From assembly GCA_029776595.1 (NCBI GenBank), contig JAKOSX010000005.1, forward strand, positions 1 to 40,682: DNA of 40,682 nt, written 5' to 3'. Below the pieces are notes generated by a model. It was not told the DNA's origin. It made no database searches and saw nothing but the letters and a program-made list of their open reading frames with translations. Each line of letters begins with the position of its first letter. Positions within the stretch are counted from its first letter, which is position 1. This DNA is from Bacillota bacterium. Its GTDB lineage: Bacteria > Bacillota > UBA4882 > UBA8346. The translations under genes and the position numbers were made by a program. This document shows positions 29,562 to 40,240 of the stretch, piece by piece.

Positions 29562-31241
29562 TTACATCCGTTCCGGCGCAGATATCCCCAACAGTTCCAA
29601 TCCCCGGCCAATGACGGTTCGGACCGTCTTCGCCACCGCCAGCCGGGCAGCAGTCACGTCCGCATCGTCCGTAATAAAGCGTTTCCGATTATAGTAAGAA
29701 TGGAATGCTCCGGCCAGATCCAACAAATACGAAGTTAACCGATGGGGTTCGCGCAGGCGGGCTGCTTCAATGATCACTTCCGGAAAATGCGCCGTTTTCT
29801 CGATCAACGTCTCTTCATCTTCGGACCAGCAATTTAAATATGCCTCCACCCGGTCGCCGGAAACCGCGACGGGGCCTACTTGAGCAAAAACGCTCCCTAT
29901 CCGCGCATAGGCATATTGGACATAATATACCGGATTTTCATTGGATTGGGATTTGGCCAAATCCAAGTCAAAATCAAGGTGGCTTTCCGGGCTGCGCATC
30001 AAGAAAAACCAACGGGCCGCATCATTGCCCACTTCTTCCAACAAATCGGCCATGGTGATAAAATTACCGCGCCGTTTGGACATCTTATAAGGCTGTCCGT
30101 CTTTGATCAGATTAATTTGTTGAGCGATCAATACCTCCAGCCGTTCCGGATCGATGCCCAAGGCAGCCATGGCCGCCTTCATCCTGGGAATATACCCATG
30201 ATGGTCCGGGCCCCAGATGTCAATCACCCGATCATAGCCCCGGTTGAATTTATTGAGATGATAGGCGATATCCGCCGTAAAATATGTGGTTCTCCCGTCG
30301 GAAGTGCATAGCACCCGATCTTTATCGTCCCCGAAATCCGTCGTCCGAAGCCAGATGGCTCCGTCCTGATTATAAGTAAGCCCTTTGGCCTCCACCAACC
30401 GGAGAATATCCGCCACCGCACCGGACTGATGCAACGTCCGCTCGCTGAACCAGCAATCGTAATGAACACCGTAACGTTCCAAATCGGCTTTTTGGGAAGC
30501 CAAAATCGTTTGATAAGCATATTCCTTGAAAACCGCCACCCGTTCCTCTTCGGGCAATTGTAAATAGCCGTCGCCTTTCTCTTCCACCAATTGGCGGGCC
30601 AAATCGATAATATATTCCCCTTGGTATCCTTCTTCCGGAAACGCCACGGATTCACCCAACAGTTCCCGATAACGGGCCTCCACCGAACGGCCCAATATCT
30701 CCACTTGGACCCCGTGATCATTCACATAATACTCCCGCTCAACTTCAGCGCCGCAAGCACTGAACAAGCGGCCTAAAGTGTCCCCCAACGCCGCAGCTCT
30801 TGCGTTAACCACGTTCATCGGCCCCACCGGATTGGCACTGACAAATTCCAATTGAATTTTCTGCCCAGACATTTCCGAATTACCGCCATAGGCAGTCCCA
30901 TCATTCAATACCGAGGCGACGACCTCCGCCAACCATCTCCGGTTGAGAAAGAAATTGATGAATCCGGGACCGGCAACTTCGCACTTTTCCAAATACGGAT
31001 TGTCGCCAAAATTGGCGATAATGATCTGCGCCGTCTCCCGCGGGGATTTCCGGACGCTTTTGGCTAAAACCAACGCTAAATTAGATGAAAAATTGCCATG
31101 ATTTTTATCTTTGGGCACCTCCAACATAATCGGTGGAAGTTCCTCAAACGCCAATTCCCCTTTGGCTTTTGCCCCTTCCGCTCCATTTTTGAGCAGATGA
31201 ATCAAACTTTCTTTGACTTTCCGGGTAACGATCTTTTCCAT
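29562..31241 (-). CDS. argS: Arginyl-tRNA synthetase
   Basis: 559 aa; EFVSANPVGPMNVVNARAAALGDTLGRL, KMSKRRGNFITMADLLEEVG. Confidence 0.97.
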   Translation of the reverse strand: MEKIVTRKVKESLIHLLKNGAEGAKAKGELAFEELPPIMLEVPKDKNHGNFSSNLALVLAKSVRKSPRETAQIIIANFGDNPYLEKCEVAGPGFINFFLNRRWLAEVVASVLNDGTAYGGNSEMSGQKIQLEFVSANPVGPMNVVNARAAALGDTLGRLFSACGAEVEREYYVNDHGVQVEILGRSVEARYRELLGESVAFPEEGYQGEYIIDLARQLVEEKGDGYLQLPEEERVAVFKEYAYQTILASQKADLERYGVHYDCWFSERTLHQSGAVADILRLVEAKGLTYNQDGAIWLRTTDFGDDKDRVLCTSDGRTTYFTADIAYHLNKFNRGYDRVIDIWGPDHHGYIPRMKAAMAALGIDPERLEVLIAQQINLIKDGQPYKMSKRRGNFITMADLLEEVGNDAARWFFLMRSPESHLDFDLDLAKSQSNENPVYYVQYAYARIGSVFAQVGPVAVSGDRVEAYLNCWSEDEETLIEKTAHFPEVIIEAARLREPHRLTSYLLDLAGAFHSYYNRKRFITDDADVTAARLAVAKTVRTVIGRGLELLGISAPERM

Positions 31242-31262
31242 GCTAAACCCCTTTGCTACAAA

Positions 31263-31286
31263 GAAAGGTCACCGAAGTGACCTTTC
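31263..31286. terminator. Hairpin/terminator between the FmdB-like gene and argS
   Basis: GAAAGGTCAC-CGAA-GTGACCTTTC perfect 10-bp stem; weak T-tract on the minus strand. Confidence 0.65.
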
Positions 31287-31287
31287 G

Positions 31288-31545
31288 TTATGATGCTTTT
31301 GATTCTGATTTTGCTGACGATGAAGCTTTGCCTTCCGACTTTTCGGCGGCAGCTTTCGAATTATAGTCACCGGACCGATAGTCGGTAACATGGAAGCCAG
31401 ACCCTTTAAAAATGATATTGCTATTCTGGCTTATTAAGCGACGAACTTCTCCAGAGCATTTGGGACAACGAGTCAGTGTCGTATTGATGCCGTGGAACTC
31501 TTCAAAAATCCCACAGTTTACACATTCATACTCGTATGTTGGCAT
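31288..31545 (-). CDS. FmdB-family zinc ribbon protein
   Basis: 85 aa MPTYEYECVNCGIFEEFHGINTTLTRCPKCSGEVRRLISQNSNIIFKGSGFHVTDY. Confidence 0.92.
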   Translation of the reverse strand: MPTYEYECVNCGIFEEFHGINTTLTRCPKCSGEVRRLISQNSNIIFKGSGFHVTDYRSGDYNSKAAAEKSEGKASSSAKSESKAS

Positions 31546-31700
31546 GGCTTCACCTCCTTTTACCGATCCAAACCATATAACCTAAAATAGTAATTTATTT
31601 AAAAAATTAAAAATAATTCGTCATGGTTATTTCTTCAAGCAACAACAATATCTTAAGTGAAAGACGGCGGATTGTCAAGATGGATTCGCTCTCCTGATTT

Positions 31701-33449
31701 TCATTCATCCCGCAATGCTTCAGCTTCAATTTCCGCTATCCGAACCTGGTCCGGCCCATAAACGAACAAGAGCACCACCGGCCCGCCGAACGGTTCCGTT
31801 TCGGGACATTCCAAAACCCGCCGCGGATCGAAATCAAACCCCGCCATATATGTTTTCCGCAAGATTTCCCGCACCGAAAGCCCTTCATATTCCGGAATCC
31901 GACCAATGACATTATCCGGGTTCTTCCAAAAGGAATATGCCCGGGATGCCAATTCCCGATCCGGCGGTCCGGCCCATTCCGGCAGCTCAACCGAACGCTC
32001 TCCGGACAAATAATCATACTTCAGAAGATTACGGATGACCTCCGTATCGAAGCCATGATCCCGACTATAATCCCGAAGAAAGCCATAATAATCTTTCCCC
32101 TTATGAGACATCTCATCCAATCCCCGACGCTTCCACCATTGAGCCAACGATTCAAAGAAGGCAAAAGGCGAAGCATGCCGGGAAATTAGATAAGCCAGGG
32201 CTGCCCGAAACCGCCCGGTATTGTGATAACGTTCCAACAATTCTTCAATGGTTTTTAACTGCAAAAGCTCGTCATAGGTTATCCAACGGTTACCCAATAC
32301 TTCATAGGGGGTCTCCCGGGTGAAACGGTAACCGTATTCCTCCGCTCGGGCCCGCAACCCCGAGCCGCGCAACAGTTTCAAAAAACCCAACTGTAACCGG
32401 TGGGGATTCAGCAAAAAGGTCTGATTGAACGTCCCACCGAAGGTTAGGTAATCTTCAGCCGGCAAACCGGCAATCAGGTCCAAATGGACAAATACTTTGG
32501 TTTCAGCCACCAGACGACGGACATTATGGGCCAACCGCTCCCAATCCATCCGACGGCGAATCAACGTCAACGTCTCGAGATGAGTGCTTTGAACGCCGAT
32601 TTCAAACTGGAACATTCCGGCCGGAGCCTCTTTCAGGATCTCAAAAGCCTCTTCATCCAGCAGATCGCCGACGACCTCAAAATGGAAATTGGTCTCGCCG
32701 GGGTGAGCAATGAGAAAGCGCCATATTTCCTTGGCCCATTTAAGATTGCAATTGAAGGAGCGATCCACCAGTTTCACCTGACGGATACCGGCTCGGATAA
32801 ACCGTAACAGTTCCTCCTTCACCCGTTCCATGGGAAAATAACGGACTCCCTTTTCATTGGCGGAGAGACAATATTGGCATTGGAACGGGCAGCCCCGGGT
32901 GGTTTCATAATACACCAGTTTCTGTCGGAACGGCGTCAGATCCTCCGGATACGGAAAAGGAAGAACGCTTAAATCTTCAATATCCGGTCGGGCTACCGTC
33001 CGGACCGTCCTCTCCCCGTCCCGGAACACCAGTCCCCGCACCTTCACAAAATCCGGACAAGGGCTCTTCAGCTCATCCAACCATTCTTTAAAAGCAATTT
33101 CCCCTTCTCCGCAGATAATGTAATCGATCTCCGGATTATCTTCCAAAATCCCTTCCGGATCTTCCCAGACCTCCGGCCCTCCCAAAATTATCACCGTATC
33201 CGGAGCCACCTGTTTTATCCTCCGGCTTATTGTGAGAATCTGCTCAATATTCCAGATATTGCAGGAAAAGCCGATGACGTCCGCCTTTTCCCTGTATATT
33301 TCACCACAGACCCAAGCTAAATCCTGATTGATGTTATACTCTTTAAACTCAACTTCCGGATGAAATCTGCGACTATATTGATAAATGTACCACAAAGCCA
33401 GTGATGTATGAACATATTTGGCGTTTAGCGTTGTAAGTAATACTTTCAT
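31701..33449 (-). CDS. B12-binding-domain radical SAM protein (DUF4080-like C-terminus)
   Basis: 582 aa; MKVLLTTLNAKYVHTSLALWYIYQY..., ETTRGCPFQCQYCLS (CxxxCxxC), HLDLIAGLPAEDY. Confidence 0.88.
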   Translation of the reverse strand: MKVLLTTLNAKYVHTSLALWYIYQYSRRFHPEVEFKEYNINQDLAWVCGEIYREKADVIGFSCNIWNIEQILTISRRIKQVAPDTVIILGGPEVWEDPEGILEDNPEIDYIICGEGEIAFKEWLDELKSPCPDFVKVRGLVFRDGERTVRTVARPDIEDLSVLPFPYPEDLTPFRQKLVYYETTRGCPFQCQYCLSANEKGVRYFPMERVKEELLRFIRAGIRQVKLVDRSFNCNLKWAKEIWRFLIAHPGETNFHFEVVGDLLDEEAFEILKEAPAGMFQFEIGVQSTHLETLTLIRRRMDWERLAHNVRRLVAETKVFVHLDLIAGLPAEDYLTFGGTFNQTFLLNPHRLQLGFLKLLRGSGLRARAEEYGYRFTRETPYEVLGNRWITYDELLQLKTIEELLERYHNTGRFRAALAYLISRHASPFAFFESLAQWWKRRGLDEMSHKGKDYYGFLRDYSRDHGFDTEVIRNLLKYDYLSGERSVELPEWAGPPDRELASRAYSFWKNPDNVIGRIPEYEGLSVREILRKTYMAGFDFDPRRVLECPETEPFGGPVVLLFVYGPDQVRIAEIEAEALRDE

Positions 33450-33748
33450 GATGACCTCATTCGCGTTTTTCTTTTATATTTTCTTTTTCCAAAAGGTTTC
33501 CTGCTGATTATATTCTGTAATATTTTTAATTTCAATTAGTTTTTTTTGATTTAAATTAGCTATATGCTTATGCTGTTAATTTAGGCCCACCAGATGCCGA
33601 CGGCGGGTGACTTTTGACCGGCCAAAAGCCACCAAAAGCCGCCGAGACCGACTTCCGGATTATCGATAAATTTATCAAATCGTAACATCCCGAAAAAAAG
33701 GGCGTCCCCCTTTCCTGTCGAAATGGATCCCGGAAAGAGGTGTCCGTT

Positions 33749-34585
33749 ATGTTTATTGATTGCCATACCCACGCGTTTGCTGATAAAATTGCCGACCGTG
33801 CCGTTGAACAACTGATCAATTATTATCATATCGACACGTCCTTCGGGGGCCGCCTGGCCGATCTGATCGCCGCCGCCAACGCCGCCCGTTTGGATGCCCT
33901 TGTTATGCTGGTAGCTGCCACCAAACCTGAACAACTCAAACCGGCCAATGACTGGATTTTGACCATTGCCGGCCTTTCCAAAGCACAATTGGAAGCCAAA
34001 CTCCAAATGCCCGTTTATCCCCGGCTCATTCCTTTTGGAACCTTTCACCCCGAAGCTCCCGAGTGGGAAAAAGAGATCGCCAGACTCCGTTCGGCCGGGA
34101 TCAAAGGCATTAAACTTCATCCCGAATTTCAGCAGATCGATTTGGCCGCCCCTGAATTGCTGCCGTTTTGGGAAGAAGTCCGCCGCGATTTCATCATTAT
34201 GATTCACGTCGGCGATCCCGTCGTCAGTGCCGACAATTACAGCACGCCCCGGAAAATTGCCTCTTTGCTCGACAAATTCCCCGGAATCCGCATCATTGCC
34301 GCCCATCTCGGCGGGTATAATTTTTGGGACGAAGTCCTTCAGGTCCTGGCCGGCAAAGAAGTCTATCTCGATACCTCCAGCAGCCTGCCTTATATTGATC
34401 CGGCTTTGCTCCGTCAGATCGTTTCCAAACACGGCACCGACCGGTTGCTTTTCGGCAGTGACTATCCGTTACAATCCCCCGCCCAGGAGCGAGAAATGTT
34501 TGAGGCCAAAATGCATTGGCTGACTTCCCGGGAAAAAGACCGAATTCTGGGAGATAATTGCGCCGCTTTATTGGAAATCGCCTAA
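33749..34585 (+). CDS. Amidohydrolase (Amidohydro_2 / TatD-like TIM barrel)
   Basis: MFIDCHTHAFADKIADRAVEQL...GIKGIKLHPEFQQIDL...IMIHVGDP...IAAHLGGYNFWDEV...DRLLFGSDYPL; ATG at 33749 with AGAGGTG RBS. Confidence 0.88.
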   Translation: MFIDCHTHAFADKIADRAVEQLINYYHIDTSFGGRLADLIAAANAARLDALVMLVAATKPEQLKPANDWILTIAGLSKAQLEAKLQMPVYPRLIPFGTFHPEAPEWEKEIARLRSAGIKGIKLHPEFQQIDLAAPELLPFWEEVRRDFIIMIHVGDPVVSADNYSTPRKIASLLDKFPGIRIIAAHLGGYNFWDEVLQVLAGKEVYLDTSSSLPYIDPALLRQIVSKHGTDRLLFGSDYPLQSPAQEREMFEAKMHWLTSREKDRILGDNCAALLEIA

Positions 34586-34604
34586 AATTATGTTGAAACG
34601 ACAA

Positions 34605-34630
34605 AAACTCTTTCGGCCCCGAAAGAGTTT
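34605..34630. terminator. Intrinsic terminator, amidohydrolase
   Basis: AAACTCTTTCGG-CC-CCGAAAGAGTTT followed by a T-run on the plus strand. Confidence 0.85.
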
Positions 34631-34675
34631 TTTTGCGAAAGATCTGCCGTTGCAAATGATGTCTATTGTCCTTCT

Positions 34676-35680
34676 TCAACCTTCGCCCAACCGAAATTTC
34701 CGTTCTCGAAACAGCTTAACGCAAGCATCCACCACATCGGCGTCATAGAGGGTCCCCCGATGAAGCAAGATCTCATTTAACGCCGTTTCAATGCCCAAAG
34801 CCGGGCGGTAGGGACGGTGGGAAGACATGGCTTCAACCACATCCGCCACACTGAGAATTTTCGCTTCCAACAATATTTCCGAACCGGTTAATCCTTCCGG
34901 ATAGCCGGAACCGTTAATACGTTCATGGTGTTGCAATACGATCCGGTCAATGGGCCAAGGGAATTCGATGGACTTCAAAATATCATACCCTACTTTAGGA
35001 TGGGTTTGAATTATATTGAACTCTATCTGAGTTAACGCTCCCGGTTTGCTCAGGATTTCCGCCGGAATGCTGATTTTCCCCAGATCATGGACTTCCGCGG
35101 CCAACCGTACGCCGTCAAGTTGTTCCTTGTCCAATCCCATCTCCCGGCCGACGGCCTCCGCCAGTTTCGTCACTTGCCGTTGATGCCCGGCTGTATAGGG
35201 ATCCCTGATTTCCACCATCAACGACATGGCCGAGATGGTCTTTTCCAAAGAACGCCGTAGCTTTTCCAGACTCAGCCGCAATTCTTCCCCGACCCTTTTC
35301 CGCTCAATCGCATACCGAATGGTCCGGGCCAGAATATGATGATCCACCTGCCCCTTAACCAAATAGTCCTGGGCTCCCTCCCGTACTGCCGTTAATGCGA
35401 TCCGTTCATCATTCAGCCCGCTCATAACCACGATGGGAACCCCGGGTGCTTCGGCATATACCCGCATAAATGTCTCCAAGCCTCCGCTGTCAGGAAGAGA
35501 AAGATCCAACAAAACGATATCCACCTCGCCGGAAGCCACCATTTCCAAGCCTGTTTCCAATTCTCCGGCACACTTGAGCAGAAAGGACTGTCCCCCCATC
35601 TCCGACAGCAATTCCCGAATTAATAAAACATCCTCCTGGTCATCCTCGACAAGCAACAAACGGATCGGCTTTTCCATCAT
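34676..35680 (-). CDS. Response regulator with HD-GYP output domain
   Basis: 334 aa; LLVEDDQEDVLLIRELL, VDIVLLDLSLPDSGG, VHDLGKISIPAEIL, HHERINGSGYPEGLTG. Confidence 0.93.
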   Translation of the reverse strand: MMEKPIRLLLVEDDQEDVLLIRELLSEMGGQSFLLKCAGELETGLEMVASGEVDIVLLDLSLPDSGGLETFMRVYAEAPGVPIVVMSGLNDERIALTAVREGAQDYLVKGQVDHHILARTIRYAIERKRVGEELRLSLEKLRRSLEKTISAMSLMVEIRDPYTAGHQRQVTKLAEAVGREMGLDKEQLDGVRLAAEVHDLGKISIPAEILSKPGALTQIEFNIIQTHPKVGYDILKSIEFPWPIDRIVLQHHERINGSGYPEGLTGSEILLEAKILSVADVVEAMSSHRPYRPALGIETALNEILLHRGTLYDADVVDACVKLFRERKFRLGEG

Positions 35681-35771
35681 GACACATCTCCCGTTTTTTA
35701 AGAAATGCCATCACAACCTCGCTAAACGTGATAACAGTCTGGGATGTCTTCATGGGTATCAATACTGGAGC

Positions 35772-36859
35772 TTATTGTTCCCAGGCTATGGTATGAACCA
35801 CCTCTGAACTCAACAATGTACGGCTTCTCACCTGTATCCCTAAGCGTTTGGCCCGGGCCAAACTGATAATGGGCCTCCCTTTCAGCGTCGGTTTCATTCC
35901 GAGAGATGCCGGGCTTTTCCCGTTAACCAAAATTTCATAAGCCAGTTTACCTGCTCCGAAACCCTGTTCATACCCTGATACATAGACAACGCAAAGCGTC
36001 CCGTAATATATCCGGTCTTTCCAAAAGCTGAAATCCGGCAAACGGCTGTTCTTCCCCGTCCATTCCAGCACTTCTTGCCAGGGAACATTCTCTCCCTTTT
36101 CATTTTTAAACGTATGAATCCCCAGCAACGCCAGGGCATCCGCCTGATTTTGCAACCGTTTCACCGTTTCTTGGTATTCGGCAAAAGTTTTGATGACATT
36201 CCAACTGATAAATCGGACGTTTTTCAATTGTTCCGGAGCATCCTGCTTCATCCGTTCAACGACCCCGTTCCAGGTGGGATCGTCGTCGACGATGACCGCA
36301 ATCCGCTTGATATCCGGTTTCAACTCCAACAGCAAACGGACGGTTTGAACAAAATGTTCCTGTTCCAGCACGCCGCAGATGTTCGAACTGGAATCAAATC
36401 CATAAGCCGAAGGTTCCGCATTGACCGCACTGAATACGAAGGGAATATCGGAATGGGTGAAGTATTTGGTGACATACTCCTGGGCATTGTCATCGTTGGT
36501 ATATACCAAATCCGGTTTCCAGGATTCAATCAATTCACGGGCTTCCCGTCCAACCTTCTCTTTCCATTCGGGGGAACTTTTCCTTTTGGTGTCCATCTCG
36601 AACACCTTGTATTCGATATCCAAACCTTTCAGGGCATCCTTAAAACCCCGAAATTGGTCCTGAGTCCACTCCAATCCATATGATAACTGGTGATATGTAA
36701 AATCTTCCATTTCTTTTTCGGTAATTCAACCGTTGGCTCCGATTGAATCACCGGTCCATGCTTAACCGGGAAAACGAACCATATCAAACCGGCTGCCAAG
36801 GTTACAAAACAAATGAATCCGACCCAAAACCAAGGTTTGCGGTAAAATTGACATGTCAT
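35772..36859 (-). pseudogene. ABC-type periplasmic binding protein with N-terminal frameshift (two ORFs: 36629..36859 and 35772..36710)
   Basis: Frame 1 MTCQFYRKPWFWVGFICFVTLAAGLIW...KKKWKILHITSYHMDW joins by a -1 shift to frame 2 EWTQDQFRGFKDALKGLDIEYKVFEMDTKRK.... Confidence 0.75.
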
Positions 36860-36924
36860 AGCGGGATCCCCCTTTATATATCCTTATACTCCATCATCCC
36901 TGACACATCAAAATAACCTTTCTT

Positions 36925-38133
36925 TCAACTGAATATTTGCTGTACCCATTGCAACGCGGTTATATATAAACGGGAGACTTCACTTTCCGGTACATCCAAG
37001 CGGGCAGTCTTCTCCGCTAATACGTCCCATTCCCCCCGCTCATAGGCGATGATCACATCATATATTTCTCTCAAAGGATTGACATTTCCGAGCAAAGCAT
37101 CTTTCACATCGTCAGCCACAGGGATCTCATCAATAATCTCCTGCAACGGTTTATCCATCAACGCGTCAATCATGGAAAACATACCCATCAGGAACAGGTC
37201 CGAACTGCGTTCTCTCAGGCCTACTTCCGGGGCTAATAATTCCGCAAAGCGGGCTCGAATCAGCGAAAGGATGATCAATTCGTCCGGCTTGTCCTCACCT
37301 ATATTGCGCAGCGAAACCAATGTCACCCATTTTACAAATTCTTTGATTCCCAGAAGGACCAGGCAATATTTGATAGACGTAACTTTTGTCACCAGTCCGA
37401 AGGCTGCGGAATTGATCAACCGTAACAATTTATACGAAAGGGAAACATCCTGCTTCACAATTTCTTCAATTCGGTCAAAATCGCCGCCGAACCGGTTGAT
37501 TTCCTGAATAATTCGGAGATAATTCAATTTATACGGAGCCAGATCCTGTCCTGAGAAAATCTCCGGCTTGCTGAAAAAATACCCCTGAAAATAGGAATAT
37601 CCGCAAGCCATGGCTTCCTCATATTGTTCCAGAGTCTCAACCTTTTCCGCCAAAAACCGGATTCGGCCGTTGCCTATTTCCCGGGGTATCGCTTTCCAGT
37701 CATCCGGCTTCGCTTTCAGAAAATCCACTTTAATGATGTCGGCCAAATCGATCAACGGCGAAATCTTATTGAAAGCCACAAAATCATCCAATGCCAATGT
37801 ATAACCCAGCTGCTTCAACTTACGGCAAGCCGCCAAAATTTCTTCATCAGGGACAATGTCTTCCAAGAGCTCAATGACAACCGATCCTGGCGGAATAATG
37901 GTCGCCATTTCTTTCTTCAGAAGATTCTGGGTAAAGTTAATGAACGCCGGTTTCCCGCCGGTCAGGGTGTCAATGCCGATGACCGAAAAACTGTTGGTAA
38001 TCACATCGGATGTCGCCTGATCTCCGTCAGTATGATCATAGAAATTTTGTTTGCCGGAACGGTAGAGCAGCTCATAGGCAAATACATTTTTATTCTTGGT
38101 GAATATCGGCTGTCTGGCAACAAATACTTCCAT
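36925..38133 (-). CDS. EAL-HDOD domain signalling protein (YuxH/CdgJ-like)
   Basis: 402 aa; MEVFVARQPIFTKNKNVFAYELLYRSG, VVIELLEDIVPD, HDOD region (YKLLRLINSAAFGLVTKVTSIKYCLVLLG). Confidence 0.9.
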   Translation of the reverse strand: MEVFVARQPIFTKNKNVFAYELLYRSGKQNFYDHTDGDQATSDVITNSFSVIGIDTLTGGKPAFINFTQNLLKKEMATIIPPGSVVIELLEDIVPDEEILAACRKLKQLGYTLALDDFVAFNKISPLIDLADIIKVDFLKAKPDDWKAIPREIGNGRIRFLAEKVETLEQYEEAMACGYSYFQGYFFSKPEIFSGQDLAPYKLNYLRIIQEINRFGGDFDRIEEIVKQDVSLSYKLLRLINSAAFGLVTKVTSIKYCLVLLGIKEFVKWVTLVSLRNIGEDKPDELIILSLIRARFAELLAPEVGLRERSSDLFLMGMFSMIDALMDKPLQEIIDEIPVADDVKDALLGNVNPLREIYDVIIAYERGEWDVLAEKTARLDVPESEVSRLYITALQWVQQIFS

Positions 38134-38175
38134 AGAGAATCTCCTACAAATTGAAAATGATTAACCTAAAATGCC

Positions 38176-38703
38176 CTAATCCGCGGCATAATGGATTAAA
38201 CTGAACACCTCATGCCCTTCCAACCTTTTCCGTCCTCCTAAGGCATCCAGTTCGATCAAGAAGGAAAATCCGACGATTTTGCCGCCCAACTTGGTCACCA
38301 ATTCTGCCGTGGCCGAAATGGTTCCTCCGGTGGCCAGCAAATCATCGACAATCAACACCCGTTGGCCCGGTTCGATGGCATCGCGATGAATCTCCAAGGA
38401 ATCCTGGCCGTATTCCAATTCATACGTTACCTTTTCCACTGCCGCCGGAAGCTTCCCGGGCTTGCGCACTAAAATGAAACCGCACCCCAATTTATAAGCT
38501 AACGGCGCTCCCAATATAAATCCCCTGGACTCAGCGCCCACCACCAGATCCGGACGGGCATCCTTAAAATGTTCGGCCATTTGGTCGATGGCATACTGCA
38601 AGGCAGGGCCGTTCTTCAACAATGTGGTAATATCTTTAAAATTGATACCAGGTTTCGGGAAATCCGGAATCTCCCGAATCAATGCTTTTAAATCCATCTT
38701 CAC
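38176..38703 (-). CDS. apt: Adenine phosphoribosyltransferase
   Basis: 175 aa; [70 protein letters not shown]. Confidence 0.97.
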   Translation of the reverse strand: MKMDLKALIREIPDFPKPGINFKDITTLLKNGPALQYAIDQMAEHFKDARPDLVVGAESRGFILGAPLAYKLGCGFILVRKPGKLPAAVEKVTYELEYGQDSLEIHRDAIEPGQRVLIVDDLLATGGTISATAELVTKLGGKIVGFSFLIELDALGGRKRLEGHEVFSLIHYAAD

Positions 38704-38715
38704 ACTCTCCTCACT

Positions 38716-40104
38716 TTACTCGCTGCCTTTTTCGGCCAACAGCCATTCCCGGGCATCGTCCAATTGTTTCCGAACCTGCTCGAAGGCGGTTCCTCCTTCG
38801 GAACGCCGGACATCCACTACCCTTTCCATACGTAAAACCGGATATACCGTACTGTCGATGGAAGCACAGAATGTCTGCATCTCTTCCAGAGTCAGTTCTT
38901 CCAATTTCTTCCCGGTTTCAATCCCGTAACGGACCAAACGGCCGACAATGGCATGGGCTTCCCGGAACGGAATGCCTTTGACCACCAGATAATCAGCTAA
39001 ATCCGTCGCGTTCAGAAAACCGTCTTCAGTGGCAGAAAGCATTTTTCCCCGGTTGAATTTCAACGTCTGTAACATGGGGATGAAAATCGTCAGGCATCCC
39101 TTGACCGTTTTGACACTGTCAAACAAAGCTTCTTTATCTTCCTGCATATCCTTGTTATATGCCAAGGGCAATCCTTTCATCACCGTCAGGATGGCCATAA
39201 GGTTTCCGTAAACCCGGCCGGTTTTCCCCCGTATTAATTCGGCAACATCCGGATTTTTCTTTTGGGGCATGATGCTCGAACCGGTGCTGAACGAATCATC
39301 CATCTCCACAAAGCCGAACTCCGCCGAAGACCAGAGTACCAACTCTTCACAAAAACGGGAAAGATGCATCATGATTAAAGAGGCGATGAAGTTAAACTCC
39401 GCGACAAAGTCCCGGTCACTTACCGCATCCAAGCTGTTTTGGCAAACACCGTCCATTTGCAAAGCGGCGGCAACCCGGCGGCGGTCAATGGGAAAACCCG
39501 TCCCCGCCAGAGCCCCGGCGCCCAACGGCGAAACATTCACCCGGTTCAGACATTCATTCAACCGGTCATAATCCCGGCGAAACATCTGAAAATACGCAAG
39601 CAAATGATGGGCCAGTAAAACCGGCTGTGCCCGCTGTAAATGGGTGTATCCCGGCATGATGGTCTTCGATTCCCGTTCCGCAGTCTCGAGCAACGTCTCA
39701 AACAACTGTTTCAACAAATCCAATATGGCATGGATCTCACGGCGTAGGTACAACCGGACGTCCAAAGCCACCTGATCGTTGCGGCTGCGGGCCGTATGAA
39801 GTTTCTTTCCCAAATCGCCGATTTCCTGGATCAACAATTTTTCGATGTTTAAATGAATATCTTCAGCCGACGGATCCCACTGGATCTCCCCGGCCATCAC
39901 CCGCTCCCGGATTCGGGACAACCCTTCGCGGATGCATTCCGCTTCTTCCGGGGTTATAATGCCGCAAGCTCCCAGCATTTCGGCATGGGCCATGCTTCCT
40001 TCGATATCTTCCTGGGCCAATTGATAATCAAAATGTATCGATGAATGGAAATCATCCATTATCGCCGCTGTTTCCTTCAAAAACCGCCCGCTCCAGGCTT
40101 TCAT
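38716..40104 (-). CDS. argH: Argininosuccinate lyase
   Basis: MKAWSGRFLKETAAIMDDFHSSIHFDYQLAQEDIEGSMAHAEML..., GSSIMPQKKNPDVAELIRGKTGRVYG; ATG at 40104 with GGAGG RBS (track extends to 40122). Confidence 0.97.
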   Translation of the reverse strand: MKAWSGRFLKETAAIMDDFHSSIHFDYQLAQEDIEGSMAHAEMLGACGIITPEEAECIREGLSRIRERVMAGEIQWDPSAEDIHLNIEKLLIQEIGDLGKKLHTARSRNDQVALDVRLYLRREIHAILDLLKQLFETLLETAERESKTIMPGYTHLQRAQPVLLAHHLLAYFQMFRRDYDRLNECLNRVNVSPLGAGALAGTGFPIDRRRVAAALQMDGVCQNSLDAVSDRDFVAEFNFIASLIMMHLSRFCEELVLWSSAEFGFVEMDDSFSTGSSIMPQKKNPDVAELIRGKTGRVYGNLMAILTVMKGLPLAYNKDMQEDKEALFDSVKTVKGCLTIFIPMLQTLKFNRGKMLSATEDGFLNATDLADYLVVKGIPFREAHAIVGRLVRYGIETGKKLEELTLEEMQTFCASIDSTVYPVLRMERVVDVRRSEGGTAFEQVRKQLDDAREWLLAEKGSE

Positions 40105-40211
40105 GATGCATAAAACCTCCACTATAATCTAAATATCTGTGATAATTCCACAATAATATAAAAAACCCTTTTTCATTTCCAAAGAATTCAATTTATATTG
40201 TCATAAAATAA

Positions 40212-40233
40212 AAAAACCCGTTGCCGGGTTTTT
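40212..40233. terminator. Intrinsic terminator of the PaaK-like gene
   Basis: AAAAACCCG-TTGC-CGGGTTTTT. Confidence 0.75.
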
Positions 40234-40240
40234 TTCAATT

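Noticed and set aside
33581-34432. 283-aa minus-strand ORF opposite the amidohydrolase
   Set aside because: Antisense shadow ORF; the plus-strand frame has amidohydrolase motifs, RBS and terminator.
36075-36683. 202-aa plus-strand ORF over the binding protein
   Set aside because: Antisense to the ABC-type binding protein frame; no motifs.
36655-36700. Programmed -1 ribosomal frameshift
   Set aside because: No slippery heptamer or clear downstream pseudoknot; mutation or assembly error is simpler.
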